A stretch of DNA of 64,000 nucleotides, from assembly GCF_010731755.1 (NCBI RefSeq), contig NZ_AP022589.1:1798001-1862000 (forward strand), written 5' to 3'. Numbering within the stretch: position 1 is the stretch's first letter; each line of letters starts with the position of its first letter. A model generated the notes under the pieces. The model was not told the DNA's origin. It did no database searches and was given only the letters and a program-made list of their open reading frames with translations. The position numbers and the translations under genes were made by a program. The DNA comes from Mycolicibacter minnesotensis (GTDB taxonomy: Bacteria; Actinomycetota; Actinomycetes; Mycobacteriales; Mycobacteriaceae). Of the stretch, positions 49,757-59,440 are shown piece after piece.

Positions 49757-50638
49757 ATGACGAACACCGCGCGCCGCTGGCGACTCATGTTTGGCTGCGC
49801 CGCTGTCATGGCGGCGGGCCTGACCCTTACTCCCGCCGTCGCAGCCGATCCGCTGGTCCCGGTGCAACCGAACCCCTACGGACCACCCGCCCAGCTGGCC
49901 TCGGTCCCGGTGGCCGGGCCCGCCGCCGCAGGGCCCGTCGCGGCCCCGGCACCGCCGACTGGCCTTGTTCCGGCCACCTCCGGCACGCTGCGCGACTTCC
50001 TCGCGGCCAAGAAGGTGCAGCTGGAGCCTCAGGAGCCCGCGGGTTTCACCGCGTTCAACATCACGCTGCCGATGCCGGCAGGCTGGACCCACGTGCCCGA
50101 CCCCAACGTGCCCGACGCGTTCGCGGTGATCGCCGACCGCCGCAGCGGGTCGCTGTACACGCCCAACGCGCAGGTCGTGGTCTACCGCCTGGACGGGCAG
50201 TTCGATCCACACGAAGCGATCACCCACGGTTTCGTCGACAGCCAGACCCTGATGGCCTGGCAGACCACCAACGCCTCGTTGGATGACTTCAACGGGTTCC
50301 CCTCCTCGATCATCGAGGGGACGTACCGCGATGCCGACATGACGCTGAACACGTCGCGCCGCCACGTGATCGTGCCGACCGACGACGCAGCCTACCTGGT
50401 GTCGCTGACCGTGACCACCGGCGCCGGCCGTGCGATCGGGGCGGCTCCGGCAACCGACGGAATCGTCAACGGGTTCCGGGTCGAGCTGCCGGGTACCAAC
50501 CCGCCGCCCCCTGCCCCACCCGCTCCGGTGCAGTCGGGCACGGTGCGCCACCAGGTGGGCACCATTCCGCTGCCCCAGGCCCCCCGCCTCCCGGTGGAGT
50601 CGGGCACGGTGCGCCACCAGGTGGGCACCACCGGCTGA
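49757..50638 (+). CDS. mtc28: Secreted proline-rich antigen, Mtc28/LpqN-type (Rv0040c homologue)
   Basis: 293 residues from ATG 49757, with GGAAGGA 10 nt upstream; the upstream frame is not coding. A signal peptide of about 32 residues ends near PAVAADP. A Pro/Ala-rich segment (about 33-78) is followed by an LpqN-like domain ([40 protein letters not shown]), about 85-255. The C-terminus carries two copies of [10 protein letters not shown]. There is no lipobox Cys, so it is secreted rather than lipid-anchored. Rv0040c is a known secreted antigen; its role is unknown. Confidence 0.9.
   Translation: MTNTARRWRLMFGCAAVMAAGLTLTPAVAADPLVPVQPNPYGPPAQLASVPVAGPAAAGPVAAPAPPTGLVPATSGTLRDFLAAKKVQLEPQEPAGFTAFNITLPMPAGWTHVPDPNVPDAFAVIADRRSGSLYTPNAQVVVYRLDGQFDPHEAITHGFVDSQTLMAWQTTNASLDDFNGFPSSIIEGTYRDADMTLNTSRRHVIVPTDDAAYLVSLTVTTGAGRAIGAAPATDGIVNGFRVELPGTNPPPPAPPAPVQSGTVRHQVGTIPLPQAPRLPVESGTVRHQVGTTG
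50532..50630 (+). repeat. Two 33-bp direct repeats at the 3' end of the mtc28-like gene
   Basis: An identical 33-nt block occurs at 50532-50564 and 50598-50630, 66 bp apart. It encodes the repeated [10 protein letters not shown] in the C-terminal tail. The length keeps the reading frame, so gain or loss of a unit would be tolerated. Confidence 0.95.
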
Positions 50639-50662
50639 GCGCCGGCTCGTATCCTGTTCCCC

Positions 50663-51112
50663 ATGCTGATCATGGGTGTGTTGTGCCTGGTTGCGGCCGT
50701 GGTATCGCTGGTGTTCGGAGTGCGGACCCTGGTGCGGCCACTGACCGGCGACCCCGAGCAGCTGGTGCTGCGCGTGGTGGCGCCCGCCCAGGTCGCGGTC
50801 GGCGTGATCCTGGGGGCTGGCGGTGCGCTGGTGCTGGCCGGCCCGTCCTCGATGGCGCTGCTGGCGCTGATCATCTCGATCACCGGCGCGCTCGCCACCC
50901 TGGCTGCCGGAGCCTGGCAGGGCGCCCGCTACGCGGCGCGGCTCTCCGCTGATGCCGCGGCGGCGAGCGGCGGTGGCTGCTGCGGCTCGGGCGGGTGCTG
51001 CGGAGAGCCCGCACCGGTCGAGGAGGCCGGCTGCGGATCAGGCTGCGGCTGTGCCGACAGCGCACCGGCCGAGCCTGCCACCGGCTGCGGCAGCGGCTGC
51101 GGCTGCGGCTAA
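50663..51112 (+). CDS. Small membrane protein with Cys-rich tail (Rv0039c homologue)
   Basis: 149 residues. Three membrane helices are seen, near residues 2-22 (MGVLCLVAAVVSLVFGV), 40-60 (VAVGVILGAGGALVLAG) and 64-86. The C-terminal 50 residues hold ten Cys in a Gly/Ala/Glu setting: two CC pairs, then two GCGSGCGC clusters. This resembles metal-binding tails. The place in the genome corresponds to Rv0039c, of unknown function. It starts 24 bp after the antigen gene and converges with yqgE. Confidence 0.78.
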   Translation: MLIMGVLCLVAAVVSLVFGVRTLVRPLTGDPEQLVLRVVAPAQVAVGVILGAGGALVLAGPSSMALLALIISITGALATLAAGAWQGARYAARLSADAAAASGGGCCGSGGCCGEPAPVEEAGCGSGCGCADSAPAEPATGCGSGCGCG

Positions 51113-51128
51113 CCCGCCCCCGTGCCGC

Positions 51129-51743
51129 TCAGTTACGACTGATGTCGATCGGGTGGGTGGCCAGCAACGAGGTGGGCCACGGTTGCCGTCGCAGGGCGCG
51201 TCCCCAGAGATCGACGCGCGGCGGCACCATCACATCGGACGGCAGGGCCGACAACACGATCCAGTCGTCACGCTCGATCTCGGCCTCAAGCTGGCCGATG
51301 GTCCACCCGGCGTAGCCGGCGAAGATCCGGACGCCCTCCACGAGTGCGGCGATGGCCTCCGGATCGGCGTCGAGGTCGACCATCACCAGCCGTCCATCGA
51401 TGTGACGAAGGCCGGACACCCCCTGATGTTCGGCCCCGACCCGCATCAGGCCAACGCACAGTGCGGCGTCGCGCTTGACCGGTCCGCCGATGAACATCGT
51501 TTTGGGCTTGGCGGCCAGCTCAGACCACTGCGGCAGGACGTTGTAGACGGCCGTCTCGCTGGGGCGGTTGAGAACCACGCCCAGCGTTCCACCGTCGTTG
51601 TGCTCGACCACATAGATCACCGTGCGCCGGAAGGTGGGTTCGAGCAGGTCGGTGTTGGCTAGCAGCAGCGTGCCGGCCCGTACCCGATGCGCAGCGGGCG
51701 CGACGAACTGTTCTGCGTCCTCGGGTTCTTCGGGCTGAGCCAT
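51129..51743 (-). CDS. YqgE/AlgH family protein, UPF0301 (Rv0038 homologue)
   Basis: 204 residues from ATG 51743 (MAQPEEPEDAEQF); a longer upstream frame has no family similarity. UPF0301 features: GTLLLANTDLLEPTFRRTVIY, GTLGVVLNRPSE, IGGPV near residue 100, and RIFAGYAGWTIGQLEAEI. The family is widespread and cytosolic, of uncertain function. It converges with the Cys-rich protein gene (16-bp gap) and diverges from the MFS gene. Confidence 0.93.
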   Translation of the reverse strand: MAQPEEPEDAEQFVAPAAHRVRAGTLLLANTDLLEPTFRRTVIYVVEHNDGGTLGVVLNRPSETAVYNVLPQWSELAAKPKTMFIGGPVKRDAALCVGLMRVGAEHQGVSGLRHIDGRLVMVDLDADPEAIAALVEGVRIFAGYAGWTIGQLEAEIERDDWIVLSALPSDVMVPPRVDLWGRALRRQPWPTSLLATHPIDISRN

Positions 51744-51871
51744 TTTTCCATCATGGCACCCGTCGGCATCGTTCGTGTTGAGCTGTGCCGAACACCGGCC
51801 GACGTCGACGATTTGTACGCTGGTCTGGGGCCCCTGCCCTGCCGCCGCTCGAGTCTGGAAGAGGTTCCGTG

Positions 51872-53176
51872 GTGGATAACCGCGCACCCGCGCCACTGTG
51901 GCGGACGGCGCGCGGCCTGCCGGAGTTTCGCCGGCTGCTGGAACTGCGGGCCGCCAGCCAATTCGGGGACGGGTTGTTTCAGGCAGGCCTGGCCGGCGCG
52001 CTGCTGTTCAACCCCGACCGCGCCGCCTCACCGTGGGCGATCGCGGGCGCCTTCGCCGTGCTGTTCCTGCCGTATTCGGTGCTGGGCCCCTTCGCCGGTG
52101 CCCTCCTGGACCGCTGGGACCGGCGCGGGGTCCTGGTGGTGGCCAACCTTGCCCGGCTGGTACTGGTGCTGGGTATCGCGGCACTGTTGGCGTGCGGTGC
52201 CAGTGACCTACCTGTGCTGTGTACGGCGTTGATCGCCAACGGGTTCACCCGATTCATCGCCTCGGGCCTGTCGGCGGCGCTGCCGCACGTGGTGCCACGC
52301 GACCGGGTCGTGACGATGAACGCCCTGGCGATCGCCACCGGTGCGGTGGCGGCCTTCCTGGGTGCCAACTTCATGCTCCTGCCGCGCTGGCTGGTGGGCA
52401 CCGACGACCGCGGCGCGGCCTCGATCATCGCGGCGGTGGCCGTGCCCGTCACGATCGCGCTGGTGCTGTCGCTGCGCTTCGGCGCGCATGTGCTCGGTCC
52501 GGATAACACCAAACGCGCTATCCACGGCTCAGTGCTCTACGCGGTGACCACCGGTTGGGTGCACGGCATCCGGACGGTCCGCGACCGGCCCACCGTGTCC
52601 GCCACCCTGTCTGGGCTGGCCGCACACCGAATGGCGTTCGGCGTCAACACCTTGGTGGTGCTGGTGTTGGTCCGCCACGTCGGCGAGCACACGGTGTCCG
52701 GCCTGGGAACCACTGCCCTGTTCGTCGCCTCTGCGGGCGCCGGGTCGTTCCTGGCCACCCTGCTGACTCCACCGGCGGTCCACCGGTGGGGCCGCTACGC
52801 CACGGTCAACGGCGCCCTGGCCGCAGCGGCGGTCATCCAGCTGGCCGCCGTCGGTCTGTACCTGCCCGTCCTGGTGCTGTGTGGCTTCCTGCTCGGGGTG
52901 GCCGGGCAGGTGGTGAAACTGTGCGCCGACACCGCGATGCAGATCGACGTCGATGACGCGTTGCGCGGTCACGTGTTCGCGGTCCAGGACTCACTGTTCT
53001 GGGTTTCGTTCATCGTCGCCGTGGCGGGTGCTGCCGCGCTGATTCCCGCCAATGGGCAGGCCCCGTTGCTGATTGTGGCCGGCACGCTGCTGTACCTGGC
53101 AGGTTTGGCCGCGCACGCCTTCATCGGGCGGCGGGGAGAACGGGTGGGCATAAGGTACGAGGATGGCCGAAACTGA
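51872..53176 (+). CDS. MFS transporter (Rv0037c homologue)
   Basis: About 434 residues from GTG 51872 (GTG 51869 also possible); AGAGG lies 7 nt upstream. Twelve hydrophobic helices; the first half has [26 protein letters not shown], the MFS loop 2-3 motif A. The central loop is near residues 195-215. Substrate unknown, placed in the drug/macrolide-efflux-like branch (MFS_3) on wording alone. The 3' end overlaps the DinB-like gene by 14 nt. Confidence 0.85.
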   Translation: MDNRAPAPLWRTARGLPEFRRLLELRAASQFGDGLFQAGLAGALLFNPDRAASPWAIAGAFAVLFLPYSVLGPFAGALLDRWDRRGVLVVANLARLVLVLGIAALLACGASDLPVLCTALIANGFTRFIASGLSAALPHVVPRDRVVTMNALAIATGAVAAFLGANFMLLPRWLVGTDDRGAASIIAAVAVPVTIALVLSLRFGAHVLGPDNTKRAIHGSVLYAVTTGWVHGIRTVRDRPTVSATLSGLAAHRMAFGVNTLVVLVLVRHVGEHTVSGLGTTALFVASAGAGSFLATLLTPPAVHRWGRYATVNGALAAAAVIQLAAVGLYLPVLVLCGFLLGVAGQVVKLCADTAMQIDVDDALRGHVFAVQDSLFWVSFIVAVAGAAALIPANGQAPLLIVAGTLLYLAGLAAHAFIGRRGERVGIRYEDGRN

Positions 53177-53936
53177 ACCGATCGTCGCCGACCTGAGTGC
53201 CGAGAGCGATGAGCTCGACGCCCTGGTGGCTCCCCTGGTCGACAGTCAGTGGGGCACTCCCACCCCCGCCGCGGGGTGGTCGATCGCCCATCAGATCGGG
53301 CATCTGCTCTGGACAGACCGGCAGTCGCTGACCGCCATCGTCGACGAGGCCGCTTTCGCCGACACCCTCGCTGTGGCCATGCGCAATCCAGCCGGATTCG
53401 TCGACGAGGGTGCCGCCGAGCTCGCCGAGCTTGCGCCCGCCGATCTGCTCGCCGACTGGCGTTCGACGCGCGCGCAGTTGCATGACGCGTTGCGGGGGGT
53501 GGCCGACGGTCGCAAGCTGCCGTGGTTCGGTCCACCGATGAGCGCCGCGTCGATGGCCACCGCCCGGCTGATGGAGACCTGGGCCCACGGCCTCGACGTC
53601 GCCGATGCGCTCGGGGTGCGGCGACGTGCCACCGCTCGGTTGCGCTCCATCGCCCATCTGGGCGTACGGACCCGCGATTTCGCCTTCAGCGTGCACAACC
53701 TGACCCCGCCGGCCGAACCGTTTCACGTGGAACTACACGCGCCCGAAGGCGGCGTCTGGGCGTGGGGTCCGGTCAACGCCGAGCAACGGGTGACCGGCAC
53801 CGCCGAGGACTTCTGCTTCCTGGTAACCCAGCGGCGTGCGCTGGCTGATCTGGATGTCACGGCGCAGGGCGACGACGCGCAGCGCTGGTTGGAGATCGCG
53901 CAAGCCTTCGCGGGGCCTCCCGGCCGGGGGCGCTGA
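53163..53936 (+). CDS. DinB-like/mycothiol-dependent isomerase-fold protein (Rv0036c homologue)
   Basis: 257 residues. The N-terminal four-helix domain is like mycothiol-dependent maleylpyruvate isomerase ([19 protein letters not shown] with metal-binding His near residue 41 and 45, and [14 protein letters not shown] with a third His), and the C-terminal part fits the wider family (TIGR03084). It may bind a metal and mycothiol; no reaction is known. The last codons lie inside the first copy of a 45-bp repeat. Confidence 0.87.
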   Translation: MAETEPIVADLSAESDELDALVAPLVDSQWGTPTPAAGWSIAHQIGHLLWTDRQSLTAIVDEAAFADTLAVAMRNPAGFVDEGAAELAELAPADLLADWRSTRAQLHDALRGVADGRKLPWFGPPMSAASMATARLMETWAHGLDVADALGVRRRATARLRSIAHLGVRTRDFAFSVHNLTPPAEPFHVELHAPEGGVWAWGPVNAEQRVTGTAEDFCFLVTQRRALADLDVTAQGDDAQRWLEIAQAFAGPPGRGR

Positions 53937-54052
53937 GCGCGCCAGCGCGAAAGCGAGACCCGGCCGCCTTAGCCCCCGCCGGGGGCGCTGAGCGCGCCAG
54001 CGCGAAAGCGAGACCCGGCCGCACCCCACCGCGCCGGGGGCGTTGAGCGCGC
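53923..54052. repeat. Tandem repeat, 55-bp period, 2.4 copies
   Basis: Two identical 45-nt blocks at 53923-53967 and 53978-54022, and a 20-nt partial third copy at 54033-54052 with one mismatch, spaced exactly 55 bp apart. The 10-nt spacers differ. The block covers the end of the Rv0036c-like gene and nearly reaches the end of the convergent Asp-rich gene, at the junction of two blocks that are separate in M. tuberculosis. Confidence 0.95.
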
Positions 54053-54054
54053 TC

Positions 54055-54585
54055 CTACAGTGCGGTCGCGCCGTCGGCGGCCCCGTCTCCATCGGCATCG
54101 GTGAGCTTCAGATCCCACCTGCCGTCGCCGTCGGTGTCGACGTAGGCCGCCGCGTAGCCGCCCGCGCCGTTGCCGATCAGGACCCGGTCGGCCCGCCCGT
54201 CCCCGTCGAAGTCGAGCAGGCGATCGTTGACGCGTCCGTCGCCGTCGAAGTCCACCAGCGGGCCACCTGCATATTCGAGATCGTCGAGGCCCAGCCAGCG
54301 CAACCCGCCCGAACGGTCCGCTGAGCCTGCCGTCATGCCGTGCCCCCAGGTGCCCGATCCGTCGTCGACGAATGCGGCCTCCGGGATGCCGTCGTCGTCG
54401 AGATCGAGCAGCAGATGGTCGGCCAGCCCGTCGCCGTCGAGGTCTACCAGCGCATCGTCGCGCAGGCCATCTCCGTCGAAGTCCAGACTGATACCGTCGG
54501 CCACCCCGTCTCCGTCGAGATCCACATCCGGTGGGCCGGTCCACATCGCGGCCGAACCCTCGCCGTCGCCCAGGCAGTAGTCCAT
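54055..54585 (-). CDS. Asp-rich calcium-binding-like repeat protein (Rv3906c homologue)
   Basis: 176 residues. Made of about seven repeats with DxDGDGxxD or DFDGDG, such as DVDLDGDGVADG, LDFDGDGLRDD and VDTDGDGRWDLK, like the calcium loops of EF-hand, dockerin and thrombospondin type-3 proteins. A middle segment (GTWGHGMTAGSADRSGG) breaks the repeats. No signal peptide is visible. It is very acidic. The function is unknown; its place next to pcnA matches Rv3906c. Ends 26 bp upstream of pcnA's 3' end on the same strand. Confidence 0.8.
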   Translation of the reverse strand: MDYCLGDGEGSAAMWTGPPDVDLDGDGVADGISLDFDGDGLRDDALVDLDGDGLADHLLLDLDDDGIPEAAFVDDGSGTWGHGMTAGSADRSGGLRWLGLDDLEYAGGPLVDFDGDGRVNDRLLDFDGDGRADRVLIGNGAGGYAAAYVDTDGDGRWDLKLTDADGDGAADGATAL

Positions 54586-54610
54586 ACCCGCATCAGACGG
54601 GCCGGTGCCG

Positions 54611-56065
54611 CTATCGGTTCCCCTGCGTCTGCCACCAAGTCAGCAGTTCGGCCGTAGCCTCTTCGCGGGTCAGCGGTCCGCGCTCCAGGCGAAGCTCCTT
54701 GAGGTAGCTCCACGCCCGTCCCACCTGCGGTCCCGCCGGGATGTCGAGCAGCGCCATGATCTCGTTGCCGTCCAGATCGGGCCGCACCCGCTGCAGGTCC
54801 TCCTGCTCGGCCAGTACTGCGATCCGTTCTTCGAGTTGGTCGTAGCTGGCCTGCAAGCGGGCCGCACGCCGCTTGTTGCGTGTGGTGCAGTCAGCCCTGA
54901 CCAGCTTGTGCAGCCGGTCCAGCAGCGGTCCCGCATCGGTGACGTACCGGCGCACCGCCGAGTCGGTCCACTTGCCGTCGCCGTAGCCGTGGAACCGCAG
55001 ATGCAGGTAGACCAGCTGGGACACGTCGTCGACCATCTGCTTGGAGTAGCGCAGCGCACGCATCCGTTTCCGGGCCATCTTCGCGCCCACCACCTCGTGG
55101 TGGTGAAAACTGACGCCTCCGTCAGTCTCATGGCGCCGGGTCGCCGGCTTGCCGATGTCGTGCAACAGCGCCGCCCAGCGCAGAACCAGATCGGGACCGC
55201 CGTCGGGGCCCGAGTCCTCCAAGTCGATCGCCTGGCGCAGCACGGTCAGCGAATGCTGGTAGACGTCCTTGTGCTGGTGGTGCTCATCGATGGCCATCCG
55301 CATGCCGCCGACCTCGGGTAACACCACCTCGCCCATCCCCGTGGCCACCATCAGGTCCAGCCCGGCGACCGGATCGGTGCCCACCAGCAGCTTGTCCAGT
55401 TCGGCCGCCACGCGTTCGGCGGTGATGCGACCCAGCTCGGGCGCCATGTCCTCGATGGCCGCGCGTACTCGCGGCGCCACCGTGAAGCCGAGCTGGGAGA
55501 CGAACCGGGCGGCGCGAAGCATGCGTAGCGGGTCGTCGCCGAACGAGTCCTCCGGTGCGGTCGGCGTGTCCAGCACCCGTTCCCGCAATGCGGCCAGGCC
55601 GCCCAGCGGGTCGATGAACTCCCCCGCCCCGGCCGCCGTGATCTGGACCGCCATCGCATTGGCGGTGAAGTCGCGGCGCACCAGATCTTGATCGAGTGAG
55701 TCCCCGAAGCGCACTTCGGGATTGCGGGTCACCCGGTCATATTTGTCGGCCCGGAAGGTGGTGATCTCGACGCGCTGACCACGGAAAGTCGCGCCCACCG
55801 TGCCGAAGTCGATGCCGGTGTCCCACATCGCGTCGGCCCGGCCACGCAGAATGGTCTGAACCTGCTCGGGCCGCGCGTCGGTGGTGAAGTCCAGGTCCGG
55901 GCTGGGGCGACCCAGCAAGGCATCGCGTACCGATCCCCCGACCAGATAGAGCTGGTGGCCCGCCTCGGAGAAGAGGGCACCCAGGCCGCAGAGCACGTCA
56001 GCGTGCCGATTCAGCGCGACGGCCGCCGCGGTCAGCAGATCGGCGTCTTGATGGGCTTCAGGCAC
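54611..56065 (-). CDS. pcnA: CCA tRNA nucleotidyltransferase
   Basis: 484 residues from GTG 56065 (VPEAHQDADLL); the frame upstream is not coding. It adds CCA to tRNA 3' ends. Nucleotidyltransferase motif LVGGSVRDALLGRPSPDLDF lies near residues 36-55 (GGxVRD and DxD). RRDFTANAMA is the RNA-enzyme motif, and an HD phosphohydrolase domain has LLHDIGKP near residue 285. The M. tuberculosis counterpart is annotated PcnA, of the same length. Divergent from mutT4, with repeats between the two. Confidence 0.93.
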   Translation of the reverse strand: MPEAHQDADLLTAAAVALNRHADVLCGLGALFSEAGHQLYLVGGSVRDALLGRPSPDLDFTTDARPEQVQTILRGRADAMWDTGIDFGTVGATFRGQRVEITTFRADKYDRVTRNPEVRFGDSLDQDLVRRDFTANAMAVQITAAGAGEFIDPLGGLAALRERVLDTPTAPEDSFGDDPLRMLRAARFVSQLGFTVAPRVRAAIEDMAPELGRITAERVAAELDKLLVGTDPVAGLDLMVATGMGEVVLPEVGGMRMAIDEHHQHKDVYQHSLTVLRQAIDLEDSGPDGGPDLVLRWAALLHDIGKPATRRHETDGGVSFHHHEVVGAKMARKRMRALRYSKQMVDDVSQLVYLHLRFHGYGDGKWTDSAVRRYVTDAGPLLDRLHKLVRADCTTRNKRRAARLQASYDQLEERIAVLAEQEDLQRVRPDLDGNEIMALLDIPAGPQVGRAWSYLKELRLERGPLTREEATAELLTWWQTQGNR

Positions 56066-56078
56066 GTTCGATGAGCTT

Positions 56079-56178
56079 AGCGGTGGTCGCGAGCACGGCG
56101 AAGCCGGGCGACGCGGGCCGCCGTAGCCAACCCAGCGGTGGTCGCGAGCACGGCGAAGCCGGGCGACGCGGGCCGCCG
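56079..56178. repeat. Tandem repeat, 55-bp period, two 45-bp copies
   Basis: Identical 45-nt blocks at 56079-56123 and 56134-56178, with a 10-nt spacer. The first begins 14 nt upstream of the pcnA start. The sequence differs from the repeat at 53923 but the copy length and period are the same. Confidence 0.95.
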
Positions 56179-56236
56179 AGTGTGCGGTTTCGGCGGTCCT
56201 TCGCGGGACGGGACAACAATTCCGCACACTCGGCGG
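56173..56236. repeat. Perfect 15-bp inverted repeat with nested hairpin
   Basis: CCGCCGAGTGTGCGG at 56173-56187 is matched by its exact reverse complement at 56222-56236. The 34-nt loop holds a smaller GTCC/GGAC stem. It lies in the pcnA/mutT4 divergent region and joins onto the second copy of the 45-bp repeat. It may act as a terminator, an operator or a mobile repeat unit. Confidence 0.9.
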
Positions 56237-56318
56237 GCTCTGCTCGGCGATACGGGACCAAGTACGACACCGGCGAGGGGCGCTGGTAGGCCTGTGCGTG
56301 GCAGCTACCATCACATGG

Positions 56319-57083
56319 GTGTCGGCCGACGGCGGAGAAGCCAATTCGGGACGGCGCCGCAGGCGGCGCCGTGGTCGACGCACGTCTGGTCCAAAGACAA
56401 GCCACACCGAATCCCCCGCCGCAGAGGCGAGTCCAGCGGCCGCCGTCACTCCTCCGCGTGCTGCCCAGCGCCGGACGCGTACCGCGCGACACGGCCCCGA
56501 GCGCCTGCGCACCGTGCATGAGACCTCCGCCGGCGGACTTGTGGTCGACGGTATCGATGGCCCCCGCGAAGAGCAGGTCGCCGCACTGATCGGACGGGTG
56601 GACCGGCGCGGCAGAATGCTGTGGTCACTGCCCAAAGGTCATATCGAGGTCGGTGAGACCGCGGAGCAGACCGCCATCCGTGAGGTTGCCGAAGAAACCG
56701 GCGTCCGGGGCAGCGTGCTGGCTGTGCTGGGCAGCATCGACTACTGGTTCGTCACCGATGGCCACCGGGTCCACAAGACCGTGCACCACTATCTGTTGCG
56801 GTTCGCCAGCGGAGAGCTGTGCGATGACGACATGGAGGTGGCCGAGGTGGCGTGGGTGCCGATTCGGGAGTTGGCGTCCCGCTTGGCGTACGCCGATGAA
56901 CGCCGGTTGGCCCTAGTGGCCGACGAGTTGATCGACCGCCTCCAAGCCGACGGCCCCGCCGCCCTCCCGCCGTTGCCGGTCACGGCACCGTGGCGACGGC
57001 AGCAGACTCATTCCCGCGCCCGCCGTACTCGCACTGGTGAGCACTCACCGGACCGGAAGAACGGTCGCGGGCTGGACCCGTGA
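56319..57083 (+). CDS. mutT4: NUDIX hydrolase MutT4
   Basis: About 254 residues from GTG 56319 ([11 protein letters not shown]), the start that fits the known homologue; GTG 56298 is possible. An N-terminal basic, disordered region of about 65 residues precedes the NUDIX domain: [20 protein letters not shown] (the Nudix box is complete with the following TG and V) near residue 115. NUDIX enzymes hydrolyse nucleotide diphosphate derivatives; MutT4 is taken as a nucleotide-pool or dinucleotide hydrolase. It overlaps the next start by 4 nt (GTGA). Confidence 0.92.
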   Translation: MSADGGEANSGRRRRRRRGRRTSGPKTSHTESPAAEASPAAAVTPPRAAQRRTRTARHGPERLRTVHETSAGGLVVDGIDGPREEQVAALIGRVDRRGRMLWSLPKGHIEVGETAEQTAIREVAEETGVRGSVLAVLGSIDYWFVTDGHRVHKTVHHYLLRFASGELCDDDMEVAEVAWVPIRELASRLAYADERRLALVADELIDRLQADGPAALPPLPVTAPWRRQQTHSRARRTRTGEHSPDRKNGRGLDP

Positions 57084-59440
57084 CCCGCACGCGACCCAGT
57101 GGTGGGGGTCCCTTATCCGCCGTACCCGGGCCCCTCATGGCTCTGGTGGCGGCAGTGACCGTCCTCCTGATGACCCTCGGCACCGCCCTCGTCGGCGCCG
57201 CCCCGCACGTCGCCGCCGGCGAGCCTGATGCCGCACCGTTCGTCCAGATCCGGATCGACCGCGTCACGCCTGAGGTCGTCACGACCTCCAGTGTCCCGGT
57301 GGTCACCGTCGCCGGAACGGTCAGCAACGTGGGCGACCGGCCCGTACGCGACGTCATGGTGCGACTCGAACAGGCCGGTGCAGTGGCCTCCTCCGCCGGG
57401 CTGCGCACCAACCTCAGTGGGGCCAACGACCAGTACCGCCCGGTGGGCGCCTTCAGCACGGTCGCGCCGGAACTGCAGCGCGGCCAAGAGGCCCGCTTCA
57501 CCCTGTCTGTGCCGCTGCGCTCGGCGAGCCAGCCGGCACTGAACATCGACCGTCCCGGCGTTTACCCGGTGCTGGTCAACGTCAACGGCACTCCTGACTA
57601 CGGCGAACCGACTCGCCTGGACGATGCCCGCTTTCTGCTGCCGGTGACCGGCCTGCCCCGCGTCGAGCCGGGCTCGGAGCTGGCCGCAGGCCCCGTCGCG
57701 CCCGATATTTCGCACCCGGTTCGGCTCACCATGTTCTGGCCCTTGGCCGATCGGCCGCGGCTCACACCGGGCGAGCCCGGCGGTGCGCTGCCGGTTCGGC
57801 TCACCGACGACGAGCTGGCGATATCGCTGGCCCCCGGCGGTCGCCTCGACGCGCTGCTGTCCGCCGCCGAGTTCGCCACCAGCCCGGCCGTGGACGTCAA
57901 CGCCGTGGTCAATCGGGCCCTGTGCCTGGCCGTCGACCCCGATCTGTTGGTCACGGTCGCCGCCATGACCCGCGGCTACGTGGTGGCCGACTCCCCCGCG
58001 AGCGCCATCACGCAACCTGGGACCGGACGCGAGGCCGCCCGCACGTGGCTGGAGCGGCTGCGACGCCTGGCCCACCACACCTGCGTCGCCGCAATCCCCT
58101 ACGCCCAGACCGACCTGGACGCCTTGGCTCGAGTGGGCGATCCCAGCCTCGACGAGATCGCGGTGCGCAAACCCGCCGAAATCCTGGACCGAATCCTGGA
58201 AGTAAGCACGGCCCGCGGCGTGGTCCTGCTCGGCGACGGTCGGCTGACCACAGGTGCCGCAGACCTGATCGCCGCCCAGGGCGATGCCGTGGTGATCACT
58301 GCCGGCGACTGCTCCGCCCTGGAGTCCGGCGCGGCGGCCACCGCTGACGTCACGCCGCGGCGGGTATCGCCGCAGCTGGTGGCGGTGCCCTATGACCCCG
58401 CCGTCGGCGCCGCGTTCGCGGCCATGGGCACCGATCCGAACACGCCCAGCTACCTGGACAGCTCCCTGGCGGTCCGGCTACACCATGACTCCGCGCTGGC
58501 CCGTCGCCAGGACGCCTTGGGTTCGCTGCTGTGGCGCAGCCTGGAATCACCGGAGACTCCCGGTGCGCTACGCAACGAGATCCTGATGCCGCCGCCGTAT
58601 TGGAAACCACGCGCCGACGACGCCCAGGCCGTGCTGACCACTTTGGCCACCGCATTGCACTCCGGCCTGGCGGACGCCCGGCCGCTGACCGCGGTGCTCG
58701 CCGAATCGGCCGACGTGGCCACGCCCCCAGAGCATCCGCTGCCGACTCAGCAGCCGGCGGGGGGCTTCTCCCCCGACGTGATCAGTACCGTGGCCGACGA
58801 CATCGGCAGATTGTGGGGCTTGACGTCGGCGTTGACCACCGACGCCCGCACCGGCCTGACCGGTGAGGCGTACACGACCCCGCTCGCCGAGGGCATGCTG
58901 CGCGCCCTGACTCAGTCCGAACCGCTCGATGTCCGTAACGGCCTGGCCTCGCAACGCCTGGCGATCATCGGCACCACCGTCGCCGATTTGATCGGCGCCG
59001 TCACCATCGTCAACCCGGCCGACTCCTACACGCTGGCCACCGAGCACAGTCCGCTGCCCCTGGCGCTGCGTAACGATCTCGCGGTGCCGATCCGGGTGCG
59101 GCTGCACGTGGATGCGCCACCGGGAATGTCGGTCACCGATGTCGGAGAACTGGAGCTGCCCCCGGGGTACCTGCCCCTGCGAGTTCCTGTTGAGGTGCGC
59201 GTCAACCAGTACTTCGTGGTCGATGCGGCGCTGCAGACCCCCAACGGCATGCCACTGGGCGAGTCGGTGCGGTTGTCGGTGCATTCGAACGCCTACGGCA
59301 TGGTGCTGTTCTTGATCACGATGACGGCGGCGGCGGCACTGGCGGTCCTGATCGGGCGCCGGCTCTGGCATCGGTTCCGGGGCCAGCCCGACCGCGCCGA
59401 CCTGCCCGCGCCACCCTCGGGCTCAGGCGGCGACAGGTGA
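57080..59440 (+). CDS. DUF6049 membrane-anchored protein (Rv3909 homologue)
   Basis: 786 residues from GTG 57080. A signal/anchor helix (about residues 14-38) leads to a long extracytoplasmic region with beta-rich segments ([20 protein letters not shown] near the start), and a second membrane helix at the C-terminus ([20 protein letters not shown]). No catalytic motif was recognised. Coupled by GTGA overlaps with mutT4 before and the MurJ-type gene after; the conserved trio suggests a cell-wall role. Confidence 0.88.
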   Translation: MTRTRPSGGGPLSAVPGPLMALVAAVTVLLMTLGTALVGAAPHVAAGEPDAAPFVQIRIDRVTPEVVTTSSVPVVTVAGTVSNVGDRPVRDVMVRLEQAGAVASSAGLRTNLSGANDQYRPVGAFSTVAPELQRGQEARFTLSVPLRSASQPALNIDRPGVYPVLVNVNGTPDYGEPTRLDDARFLLPVTGLPRVEPGSELAAGPVAPDISHPVRLTMFWPLADRPRLTPGEPGGALPVRLTDDELAISLAPGGRLDALLSAAEFATSPAVDVNAVVNRALCLAVDPDLLVTVAAMTRGYVVADSPASAITQPGTGREAARTWLERLRRLAHHTCVAAIPYAQTDLDALARVGDPSLDEIAVRKPAEILDRILEVSTARGVVLLGDGRLTTGAADLIAAQGDAVVITAGDCSALESGAAATADVTPRRVSPQLVAVPYDPAVGAAFAAMGTDPNTPSYLDSSLAVRLHHDSALARRQDALGSLLWRSLESPETPGALRNEILMPPPYWKPRADDAQAVLTTLATALHSGLADARPLTAVLAESADVATPPEHPLPTQQPAGGFSPDVISTVADDIGRLWGLTSALTTDARTGLTGEAYTTPLAEGMLRALTQSEPLDVRNGLASQRLAIIGTTVADLIGAVTIVNPADSYTLATEHSPLPLALRNDLAVPIRVRLHVDAPPGMSVTDVGELELPPGYLPLRVPVEVRVNQYFVVDAALQTPNGMPLGESVRLSVHSNAYGMVLFLITMTAAAALAVLIGRRLWHRFRGQPDRADLPAPPSGSGGDR

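Noticed and set aside
53923..56178. CRISPR array
   Set aside because: Only two full copies per site, 10-nt spacers and no cas genes; these are tandem repeats.
54611..56635. A 674-residue PcnA with long N-terminal extension
   Set aside because: Residues before GTG 56065 cross two tandem repeats and the mutT4 promoter and match no family.
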